Shown piece by piece: positions 15,482-21,909 of a DNA stretch of 21,909 nt. The notes under the pieces are model-generated. The model did not search any database, was not told the DNA's origin, and was given only the letters and a program-made list of their open reading frames with translations. The stretch is from the NCBI GenBank assembly GCA_034408875.1, contig JAWXCJ010000100.1:1-21909 (forward strand), given 5' to 3'. The first letter of the stretch is position 1. Each line of letters begins with the position of its first letter. Origin of the DNA: JANNHK01 sp034408875 (GTDB lineage Bacteria; Actinomycetota; Acidimicrobiia; IMCC26256; PALSA-610). A program made the position numbers and the translations under genes.

Positions 15482-15508
15482 CGCGGGCGCGTAACGTAAG
15501 CGCCCGTG
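15482..15508 (+). terminator. Hairpin between add and the sulfotransferase gene
   Basis: Arms CGGGCGC (15484-15490) and GCGCCCG (15500-15506) pair around a 9-nt loop, and the stem extends outward by a G-U and a C-G pair. The hairpin begins directly after the add stop and its right arm contains the first base of the next GTG start (15506). It may terminate the salvage transcript. The loop also holds TAACGT (15492-15497), a -10-like hexamer for the next gene. Confidence 0.45.
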
Positions 15509-16753
15509 ACACAACTCACGCATCCCGACTGGGTTCGCCGCTTCAACTACCTGGGTGACATCGCGGGCGACCCGCGCCACGTCGTCAGTCTCGACGTCGA
15601 CGACCTGCTCGCCACGGCGCGCACCGACACGGGGCTCACCGACCTGGGCGAGGCCGATTGGCCGGGGTGGGAGGAGACGTACCGGCGCTGCGTCACCTCG
15701 ATCGACGAGGAGTCGAACCTTCATCTGCTCGGCCGCGTCCTCACGCGCGCCGAAGTGTTGCGCATCCTGCGGACCTGGCTGCGCCTCCAGCACCAGTGGC
15801 AGACCGTTCCCGCGGTCGCCGCCGAACCCGTCGCGGCGCCCTTGTTCGTGGTCGGTCCGCCCCGCACCGGCACGACGATCCTGCTCGAACTGCTCGCCCT
15901 CGACCCGCAGCTACGGGCCCCGCTCGCGTGGGAAGCGCTGCACCCGCTCGACGATGCACCACCCGAGCGCCGCCTCGAACTCTCCGAGGCCGAGCAGGAG
16001 TTCTGGGCCGACATCCACCCCCCATTCATCACCATGCACGAACTCGCGAGCGACCTGCCCTGCGAGTGCGTGAACTTCCTGGCCTACGACTTCGCGGGCC
16101 CGTACTGCTCGATGCTGTACGACACGCCCAGCTTCACCGGGTGGCAGCTCGAACACCTCGAAACGCTCGGCCGGGTGTACCGCCTGCACCGGCGCATGCT
16201 CCAGACGTTTCAACACGGTTCTGGTCAACACGGGAGTGGGCCCCGGCGGTGGTTGTTGAAGTCGCCATACCACGTCGCGACGCTCCCGGCCCTGTTCGCC
16301 GAGTATCCCGACGCCCGCGTGATCCACACGCACCGCGACCCCCGGAAGTTCATCGCGTCGCTCGTCAGCATCCTGTCGGCAGTGCGGTTCATGCGCAGCG
16401 ACGCGATCGACCCGGTCGCACTCGGACCGCTTATGGAAGTGACGTACCAAATGTTCCTCGAGGGAACGATTGCGCAACGCGAGAACGGGGAGATTCCGAA
16501 CGATCAGGTCGTCGACAGTCATTTCGTCGACCTGATGCAAGATCCCGTCGCCGCGCTGCGCAAACTCTACGAAGGTCTTGCCCTTGCTTGGCCCGCCGGT
16601 CACGATCGCGTGATCACCGGGTACCTCGAGTCGAAGCCGAAGGCGAAACATGGCGAGCACAAGTATTCGTACGCCGATCTCGGGCTCGACGACGCCCACG
16701 TACGCGCCACCTTCGCGACGTACGTCGCGCACTACCGAATCGGCGAGGAGTAG
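15506..16753 (+). CDS. Sulfotransferase family protein (PAPS-type)
   Basis: This 415-residue protein belongs to the sulfotransferase superfamily that moves sulfate from PAPS to a hydroxyl or amine acceptor. The 5'-phosphosulfate-binding loop GPPRTGTTIL (117-126) and the 3'-phosphate-binding stretch VIHTHRDPRKFIASLVSI (about 272-289) are both intact, with LKSPYHVATLP between them. The long N-terminal helical part and the KHKYSYADLGL-like C-terminus resemble large bacterial and mycobacterial sulfotransferases of unknown acceptor. Residues 236-245 contain QHGSG twice in tandem, from a short DNA duplication in a loop. There is no signal peptide, so it is cytosolic. No PAPS-synthesis genes are nearby, and the acceptor is not predictable. 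Confidence 0.88.
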   Translation: MTQLTHPDWVRRFNYLGDIAGDPRHVVSLDVDDLLATARTDTGLTDLGEADWPGWEETYRRCVTSIDEESNLHLLGRVLTRAEVLRILRTWLRLQHQWQTVPAVAAEPVAAPLFVVGPPRTGTTILLELLALDPQLRAPLAWEALHPLDDAPPERRLELSEAEQEFWADIHPPFITMHELASDLPCECVNFLAYDFAGPYCSMLYDTPSFTGWQLEHLETLGRVYRLHRRMLQTFQHGSGQHGSGPRRWLLKSPYHVATLPALFAEYPDARVIHTHRDPRKFIASLVSILSAVRFMRSDAIDPVALGPLMEVTYQMFLEGTIAQRENGEIPNDQVVDSHFVDLMQDPVAALRKLYEGLALAWPAGHDRVITGYLESKPKAKHGEHKYSYADLGLDDAHVRATFATYVAHYRIGEE

Positions 16754-16772
16754 GGCATCAGTGAGGAGTAGG
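16745..16772 (+). repeat. Direct repeat of GAGGAGTAGG with 18-nt period
   Basis: GAGGAGTAGG occurs at 16745-16754 and again at 16763-16772. In the first copy TAG is the sulfotransferase stop and GAGGAG is a well-placed ribosome binding site for the next GTG (16761). The second copy is coding. It looks like a small tandem duplication across the gene junction. Confidence 0.6.
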
Positions 16773-18059
16773 ACAATCGCCCGCGCGGCGTTCACGCTCG
16801 GCCTCCTCGTCGTCCCGCTCTCCGCGCCGGCGGGCGCGACCTCGTTCACCGTCGACAACACCGGTGACAACGCGGCGGTGGTCGGGACACTGCGGTGGGC
16901 CGTCGCGCAGGCCAACGCCGACGCGACCGCTCCGACCATCGACATCGCGGCCGGCCTCGTCGTCGACCTCACCTGCGGGGGCGGCGGACCGCTCGACTAC
17001 AACAGCGCGGCCGGCCTCACGCTCACCGTCAACGGCAACGGCGCGACCATCCGCCAGACGTGCCCGGCGAGCGCCGTGCTGCTGGCCGACGACGACGTCG
17101 TGCTGAACCGGCTCGTGATCACCGGCGGCACCGACGGCGCGATCGTGGCCCAGGACGACGTCACCGTCGACGACGTGATCGTCGAGGGCAACTCGGGACG
17201 GGCGGCGATCGAGGCGTTCACCGGTGACGTCACCGTCAGCCGGTCGACGATACGCAACAACTCGGGAACGATCGGCGGCGGGGTCGCGGCGATCCACGCC
17301 ACGCTCGAACGCACGACCGTGAGCGGGAACCAAGCGTCGACCGGGGGCGGCGTGTGGACCGACCAGACCGCGACGCTGACGAACTCCACCGTCACCGGCA
17401 ACACCGCGACCGGCACCGGGGGCGGAGTCCTGTCGACCAACAGCGATATCACACTCGTACACGTCACCATCGTGCAGAACTCGGCCGCGACGGGCGCGAA
17501 CGTCGCGATGCTCACCGCCGGGTCTCTCGACAGCTTCGCCGCGGCGATCGGGTTGCCGGCGGGCGGCGGCGAGGACTGCTCGATCGCGCCGGGCGCGGCA
17601 AGCGCGTCGGCCGGGTACAACTTCACGTCCGACGCGTCGTGCGGGCTCGACACGGGACCGGCCGACCAGGCCGGCGCGAGCGACCCGCAGGTTCTCGGCC
17701 TCGCCGACACCGGGGGTCCGAACCTGACCCGCGTGCCGGCGGAGACAAGCCCGCTGATCGACGCCGTGGTCTGCGCGCCGGCCGTCGCCGTCGACCAGCG
17801 CGGCGTCACTCGTCCGCAGCGCGCCGCATGCGACATCGGCGCGGTCGAAGTTCCACCCCCGCCGCCGCCCGTCACGACGACCACCGGCGGTCCCGTCGTC
17901 ACGGTTGGGACGACACCCGCAACGACCGCACCGACGACCGAAACGACCGGGACGCCGGCGACCCTGCCGAAGACGGGCACCACAACGCCTTGGCCGGCGG
18001 CCGTCGGGTTGGGCGCGCTCGTGCTGGGCTTCGGGTTGCTCAGAGTTCGGAGAAGGTGA
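16761..18059 (+). CDS. LPxTG-anchored surface protein with beta-helix repeats
   Basis: This is a secreted, cell-wall-anchored protein of 432 residues. It has a signal peptide with a probable cut after residue 26 (APAGA), then a right-handed parallel beta-helix region (about 28-330) with repeated short strands such as VTVDDVIVEGNSG, VTVSRSTIRNNSGTIGGGV and ATLTNSTVTGNTATGTGGGV. A segment ending in DPQVLGLADTGGPNLTRVPAETSPLIDA resembles the choice-of-anchor Q region often found in such proteins. A Pro/Thr-rich linker leads to the sortase signal LPKTG (402-406), a hydrophobic helix and RVRRR. Beta-helix proteins of this type may bind or cleave polysaccharides, but no catalytic residues are recognisable. 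GTG 16761 follows the GAGGAG at 16745. The gene overlaps the next, convergent gene by 20 nt. Confidence 0.85.
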   Translation: MRSRTIARAAFTLGLLVVPLSAPAGATSFTVDNTGDNAAVVGTLRWAVAQANADATAPTIDIAAGLVVDLTCGGGGPLDYNSAAGLTLTVNGNGATIRQTCPASAVLLADDDVVLNRLVITGGTDGAIVAQDDVTVDDVIVEGNSGRAAIEAFTGDVTVSRSTIRNNSGTIGGGVAAIHATLERTTVSGNQASTGGGVWTDQTATLTNSTVTGNTATGTGGGVLSTNSDITLVHVTIVQNSAATGANVAMLTAGSLDSFAAAIGLPAGGGEDCSIAPGAASASAGYNFTSDASCGLDTGPADQAGASDPQVLGLADTGGPNLTRVPAETSPLIDAVVCAPAVAVDQRGVTRPQRAACDIGAVEVPPPPPPVTTTTGGPVVTVGTTPATTAPTTETTGTPATLPKTGTTTPWPAAVGLGALVLGFGLLRVRRR

Positions 18060-19149
18060 CCACTTCGGCCTGCGGTGTCGCGATGTCGCCTTCGGGCAGG
18101 AAGTAGCGCCAGAACACCATCCCGAACGCTCGGCCCTCGGTGTCGAGCCAGTTCGCCACACCCGGGTCGCGGTGGGCCAGAACAATGCGGAACGTGCCGT
18201 CGGACTCCAGCTTCGTCTGGGCCCGGTTGAACGACACGCGGCGGTGCACGTAGTCGAACGTCTGGAGATGACGGTTCCACAGCGTGACGTTGGCGCACCG
18301 GCACTCGGGCCAGCGCCCGGTGATCACAAGCGCCTCGTCGGGGCCGAGCACGAACGGCGCCATGCTGTACGCCGCGTCGGCCGCGGCGAGCGCGTGGTCG
18401 CCCGGCTTCACAGGCGGCGGGAACCGGTTCGGCTCACGCGAGACGAACGCCGGTTGGTCGCCTTCGCCCGGTCGTGTCTGTTCGAGCGTGCGCGTCCGTA
18501 TGTAGTTCGTGACCCGGCGGAACCCGGCCGCGATCACGACGTCGGTCGGCGGCGGGAGCGGACCCGGCCCGTCGAGCACTTCGATGTCGAGCGCGACGTC
18601 GGGACACGGCGGGATCGCGGGTGAGCGCTCCTGCTCCCAGTAGTGCCGGGTCGTGACGCGTGTCGCGTCGGTGCCGAGGCCGATCCAGTTCCGGTCGCGC
18701 GGTGCGCCGCCGAGCACGATGTCGAAGCGGCCCTCGCGGTCGATGTCGAAGTCGCTGTCGTTGAGCACGCCGGCAGTCCGGTCGGGGAAGCCGCCCGGAA
18801 TGCCACCGGCCTCGACTGTGAACGAGACGTATACCGCGCCCGCCATGCGGCCCCGCACGCGATACGTGTGCTCGGGGGACACCGACGCGTCGAAGTAGAT
18901 CGCGTCGGCGTTGTCGCCGAGGCTCTTGCGGGTCGACGTGACGATCTGTCGGAACACGGGTTGCGCGGGATCGTCGTCGAAGTGGCCGACGAGTCCGCCT
19001 TCGAGCAGGTTGGCGACGACGCGCAGCGCCCCGGCGACGTCGTCGGGCGCCGTGAGGCCCCATTCTTCGCCGGCGAACCGTTCCCCGACCTCGCGCACGG
19101 TCGTCAGCAGGTCTTCGAAGGCGGCGAAGCTTTCCGGTATGTCTGCCAC
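18040..19149 (-). CDS. DUF1214 domain-containing protein
   Basis: The 369-residue protein ends with a DUF1214-like domain (about 255-365): VTLWNRHLQTFDYVHRRVSFNRAQTKLESDGTFRIVLAHRDPGVANWLDTEGRAFGMVFWRY. The biochemical function of this family is not established; proteins with it are sometimes linked to cell-envelope or lipid-related genes. The N-terminal part is predicted helical (1-70), followed by a beta-rich stretch. There is no signal peptide or membrane segment. Translation starts with GTG at 19149. It is monocistronic and convergent to the LPxTG gene, with the last 20 nt of both genes shared, so there is no room for a separate terminator between them. Confidence 0.82.
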   Translation of the reverse strand: MADIPESFAAFEDLLTTVREVGERFAGEEWGLTAPDDVAGALRVVANLLEGGLVGHFDDDPAQPVFRQIVTSTRKSLGDNADAIYFDASVSPEHTYRVRGRMAGAVYVSFTVEAGGIPGGFPDRTAGVLNDSDFDIDREGRFDIVLGGAPRDRNWIGLGTDATRVTTRHYWEQERSPAIPPCPDVALDIEVLDGPGPLPPPTDVVIAAGFRRVTNYIRTRTLEQTRPGEGDQPAFVSREPNRFPPPVKPGDHALAAADAAYSMAPFVLGPDEALVITGRWPECRCANVTLWNRHLQTFDYVHRRVSFNRAQTKLESDGTFRIVLAHRDPGVANWLDTEGRAFGMVFWRYFLPEGDIATPQAEVVTFSEL

Positions 19150-19258
19150 GCCCGTCGTTTATCAGAGTTCCCTGAGAGCATGCGACCGCCGCAACCGAGA
19201 AGGCGAAGGACCTACCGAATTCACGTCTGATACTTTGCGCGCAGCCACGGGGGGAGTT
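19150..19258. promoter_or_regulatory. Divergent promoter region between the DUF1214 and lipoprotein genes
   Basis: These 109 nt, less GC-rich than the genes around them, separate two divergent starts. On the plus strand GATACT (19229-19234) is a plausible -10, and GGGGGGAG (19249-19256) is a ribosome binding site for the lipoprotein gene. On the minus strand GATAAA (19158-19163) lies 8 nt before the DUF1214 GTG, which would give a very short or absent leader. No clear -35 boxes or operator repeats are visible. Confidence 0.4.
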
Positions 19259-19909
19259 ATGCGGGGGTCGATGCAAAGGCGGACTGTCGCCGCGCTTGCC
19301 GCGGTTGTGGCCGCGACCACGCTCGCCGCGTGCAGCCGCAGCGGCGAGCAGAGCGTCGTCGTGCGCAACCCCGACGACGTGCAGGTGATGAGCCCCGACG
19401 AAGTCGCGGACATGCGCGAGGCGGTGGCCAACCCTGACGAAGCCGGCGAGGCCGGCGAGGCCGCCGACGCCACCGGGGCCACGGTTCCGCAGAACGAGGA
19501 CGACCGGCCCGTCGAAGCGCGCATGTTCGAGGCGTTCACGACATTCCGCGACTGCCTGGCCGACGACGGCTACGAGCTCGAGGGCGACCCCAGAGATCCG
19601 AACAACCCGGCAATGCAGAACCCGGACTACGTCGCCGCCCTGACAAAGTGCGCAGCCCGCTCCAACATCGCCGAGATCTTCCAGGAAATGCAGGCAGCCG
19701 CGGAGAACTACACACCCGAACAGGTCGAGGAGCGCAACGAGGGGTTCCTCACGCTCGCCGACTGCCTCGAACGGCGCGGGTGGATCATCGAGACGTCGAC
19801 GAACGAGATCGGTCTCATCCAACCCAGCACGTTCACCAACGCGCAGGGCGAACTCGACGAACGCGACATCGAGCAGTGCGTGGCCGAGACCGGGATCGAG
19901 CTGGAGTAA
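19259..19909 (+). CDS. Lipoprotein with duplicated DCL-x3-G cysteine module
   Basis: This 216-residue exported lipoprotein is of a family I cannot name. The signal sequence MQRRTVAALAAVVAATTLAAC has lipobox LAAC with Cys25. An acidic Ala/Glu/Gly linker (57-75) is followed by two related modules: FTTFRDCLADDGYEL (93-107) and FLTLADCLERRGWII (163-177), 70 residues apart. Each is followed by another Cys (131 and 207), so C99/C131 and C169/C207 could form two disulfides. The second ATG (19271) is an alternative start, because GGGGGGAG sits only 2 nt before ATG 19259. The gene ends 9 nt before the MFP gene, and its 3' end carries GGAG for that gene. A partner or accessory role for the efflux complex is inferred from this linkage. 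Confidence 0.78.
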   Translation: MRGSMQRRTVAALAAVVAATTLAACSRSGEQSVVVRNPDDVQVMSPDEVADMREAVANPDEAGEAGEAADATGATVPQNEDDRPVEARMFEAFTTFRDCLADDGYELEGDPRDPNNPAMQNPDYVAALTKCAARSNIAEIFQEMQAAAENYTPEQVEERNEGFLTLADCLERRGWIIETSTNEIGLIQPSTFTNAQGELDERDIEQCVAETGIELE

Positions 19910-19918
19910 CCACACCCA

Positions 19919-21909
19919 ATGACCATGAAGCGTGTCCTGATCGTCGTCGTCGTGCTGGCGCTCCTTGCGGGCGTCTTCTTCGTCGGGAACCGGAGCAGCG
20001 GCGGCGGCAGCGACGAAAGCCTGATCATCGTCCCGCAGCCCGTCAGCCGCCGGACGCTCAGCGACATCCTCACGGTGAGCGGCGAACTCCGGCGCGACGA
20101 ACTCCAGGAGATCAACTCTCCCGTCGACGGCAAGGTGAGTGAGGTCGACGTCGTCGACGGCGACGAGGTGCTCAACGGCAACACGCTGTTCTCCCTCGAC
20201 GGGCGCGCCGCGGTCGCCGTGCACGGCGACTTCGCGTTCTACCGTTCACTCGACGTCGGCTCCGACGGTCCCGACGTCGAACAACTCGAAACCGTGCTGG
20301 CCGATACGGGCTACAGCCCGGGTCGCATCGACAATCTGTACACCGAGCAAACCCGTACTGCGCTGGCCCGCTGGCAGCGCGACCACGAGTACGGCGGGGC
20401 GACACCGGAACCCTCGGAAATCGTGACTGTGGCGCTGCAGTCGAATGCCGCGGGCTACGACGTGGGCAAGGCGAATACCGTCGCGGTCACGATCGGCCCG
20501 TCGGCGCCGGCATCGTCGAGCAGCGGCCGCAGCGCGCGCCCGTCGGCCCGCGCGGCCGCGACGGCCGACAAGCCACTGATCACCGTTTCCGCGAGCCCGG
20601 CCCGCATCGACGAGGGTGGGACCGCGACCTTCACGTTCACGGCCGATCCCGCGCCGACGAACGCGACGTCGTTCGACATCGCGCTCGGGGGCGCCGCGAC
20701 CGGCGGCGACAGCGACGACGACGACGCCGACTACGAGGAGGTCGCGGACACGTTCCTGTTCCCGGCCGGCCAGACGACGGCAAGTTTCACCGTCACGGCA
20801 TTCGTCGACGACATCAAGGAATCCGACGAGGACATCTCGGTCGAACTCTCCGACATCTTCGGCAACGACCCCCAATACATCGTCGGGCCGATCAGCGAAG
20901 CCTCGGTCATCATCAACGCGAACGGCACCGACGTCGTCCCGATGCTGACACTCGAGTCGGACACCGACGTCATGGCCGAAGACGGCACTGCGACGATCAC
21001 CGTGACCTCCGACGTCGAGTCGAACGAAGAGATCGAGTTGTTCGTCGAGGTCATCGGCAACGCGGTCGTGGGCGAGGACTACGCGGAACTCGACGAAGAG
21101 ATCACGCTCGGGGCCGACAGCACCGAGATGACGTTCGACATCACGCCGAGGGAAGACAACCGGGTCGAGGGCGACGAGTTTCTCGTCGTGCGGCTCCTTC
21201 CGCCACCGGCCGATGCCCAGCAGTACACCGTCGGCGCTCCCGACAGCGCCTCGGTGGTCATCGAGTCGGCGGACGTTCCCGAGATGACGCTGGTCGGCGG
21301 CGGCAACGTCTCCGAAGGCGGGCGGTCGAGCTTCACTGTCGTCTCCGACGAACCCGTGGCCGAGGACACCTCGATCAACTACCAGGTGGGCGGCACCGCC
21401 GACCCCGGCGTCGACTTCGAGACTCTCAGCGGCACCGTCATTATGCGGGCGGGCACGTCGAGCGTCGTCGTGTCGATCGTGACGCTCGACGACGACGTCA
21501 TCTTCCAACCAAGCGACATGATCGTCGCGAATTGGCCGGCGCGGGTCGGCACCGTGGAGGTCGACGACGGTGAGTTCGTGCTCCAGGGCGCGACCGTGTT
21601 GACGCTCACCGAACCCACGTTCACGGTCACGATGAAGGTCTCGCCGTCCGAGCGCGCCGAACTCGAAGTCGGCCTCGCGGCCTCGGTCGATCTCCAGGCC
21701 GGCGACCAGACCGTCGACGGCGTCATCTCCTCATTGGAGGAGAGCGCGACGGTGGCCGAGGACGGGACCGAGTCGTACGAAGGCATCATCGATGTGACCG
21801 GTGAGCTCGACGCCGTCGACGGCGCGAACGTCACGATCGACGTCACGCTCGACGAACGACCCGATGTGGTCGCGGTGCCGGTCGCGGCCGTCGTCGAGAG
21901 TGGCGGCGA
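19919..21909 (+). CDS. MFP/HlyD-like adaptor with peptidoglycan-binding and three Calx-beta domains (3' end outside window)
   Basis: The frame stays open from ATG 19919 to the window end (663 residues seen). Residues 4-23 form one membrane anchor. Residues 62-94 (SPVDGKVSEVDVVDGDEVLNG) are the first half of a lipoyl/barrel-sandwich domain. A PG_binding_1 domain follows at about 110-156 (VGSDGPDVEQLETVL...RTALARWQRDH), then a Ser/Ala/Arg-rich linker (193-216) and three Calx-beta domains at about 219-333, 341-450 and 454-531, with acidic loops such as DADYEEV and DDIKESDEDISVEL. From about 535 the second lipoyl half (ARVGTVEVDDGEFVLQGATVL) and the MFP beta-barrel (FTVTMKVSPSERAELEVG...) resume, ending in DVVAVPVAAVV. 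The known family is the adaptor of ABC (MacB-like) or RND exporters; the Calx-beta array is the odd part. Partners are expected downstream. Confidence 0.85.
   Translation, partial: MTMKRVLIVVVVLALLAGVFFVGNRSSGGGSDESLIIVPQPVSRRTLSDILTVSGELRRDELQEINSPVDGKVSEVDVVDGDEVLNGNTLFSLDGRAAVAVHGDFAFYRSLDVGSDGPDVEQLETVLADTGYSPGRIDNLYTEQTRTALARWQRDHEYGGATPEPSEIVTVALQSNAAGYDVGKANTVAVTIGPSAPASSSSGRSARPSARAAATADKPLITVSASPARIDEGGTATFTFTADPAPTNATSFDIALGGAATGGDSDDDDADYEEVADTFLFPAGQTTASFTVTAFVDDIKESDEDISVELSDIFGNDPQYIVGPISEASVIINANGTDVVPMLTLESDTDVMAEDGTATITVTSDVESNEEIELFVEVIGNAVVGEDYAELDEEITLGADSTEMTFDITPREDNRVEGDEFLVVRLLPPPADAQQYTVGAPDSASVVIESADVPEMTLVGGGNVSEGGRSSFTVVSDEPVAEDTSINYQVGGTADPGVDFETLSGTVIMRAGTSSVVVSIVTLDDDVIFQPSDMIVANWPARVGTVEVDDGEFVLQGATVLTLTEPTFTVTMKVSPSERAELEVGLAASVDLQAGDQTVDGVISSLEESATVAEDGTESYEGIIDVTGELDAVDGANVTIDVTLDERPDVVAVPVAAVVESGG

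Noticed and set aside
16210..16239. Tandem 15-nt duplication giving QHGSG twice in the sulfotransferase
   Set aside because: It lies in a variable loop between the cofactor motifs and keeps the frame; nothing suggests a function.
18434..21508. Long minus-strand frames opposite the lipoprotein and MFP genes
   Set aside because: The plus-strand frames carry a lipobox, PG-binding and Calx-beta motifs; the minus frames have no motif and cross several real gene borders.
1..21909. tRNA or rRNA genes, CRISPR arrays, insertion sequences, prophage, attachment sites
   Set aside because: I saw no cloverleaf-like gene, regular spaced repeats, transposase motifs or terminal repeats; composition is uniform across the window.

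Overview
The window is about 21.9 kb of uniformly GC-rich, densely packed bacterial DNA. A Gram-positive, actinobacterial origin is the best fit. The adenosine deaminase has the HDHLDGG...NTDNRLMS form and the cytidine deaminase the CAEC form that I know from mycobacterial proteins, one protein ends in an LPxTG sortase signal, several starts are GTG or TTG, and some promoters look leaderless. An acidimicrobial lineage is possible, but this is inference. There are no rRNA or tRNA genes, insertion sequences, prophage or CRISPR arrays, and no gene-free stretch above about 110 bp.

Region 1 (1-3810, +) is a glycolate oxidase operon, glcD (5' end outside the window), glcE and glcF, joined by short overlaps and followed by a 67-residue unknown protein. 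A 45-nt palindrome at 3819-3863 separates it from the convergent pair that follows.

Region 2 (3864-15480) is a nucleoside scavenging island. On the minus strand are upp and a LOG-family phosphoribohydrolase. Diverging from them on the plus strand are a PfkB kinase and pseudouridine-5'-phosphate glycosidase, then a nucleoside-type ABC importer (BMP lipoprotein, double ATPase, two permeases), cdd, deoA and add. Read as a pathway: nucleosides enter through the ABC system; cytidine is deaminated, pyrimidine nucleosides are split by phosphorolysis, and adenosine is deaminated. Pseudouridine is phosphorylated and split to uracil plus ribose 5-phosphate. Upp returns uracil to UMP. A strong hairpin after the lipoprotein gene probably sets a high ratio of binding protein to membrane parts.

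Region 3 (15506-19149) holds a sulfotransferase-like enzyme, an LPxTG-anchored beta-helix surface protein, and a DUF1214 protein encoded convergently with a 20-nt tail overlap.

Region 4 (19259-21909, right edge) encodes a four-cysteine lipoprotein followed by an incomplete membrane-fusion (HlyD/MFP) protein. The MFP carries a peptidoglycan-binding domain and three Calx-beta domains inserted within its lipoyl domain. This is the most unusual object in the window; its ABC ATPase and permease partners are expected just beyond the right edge.
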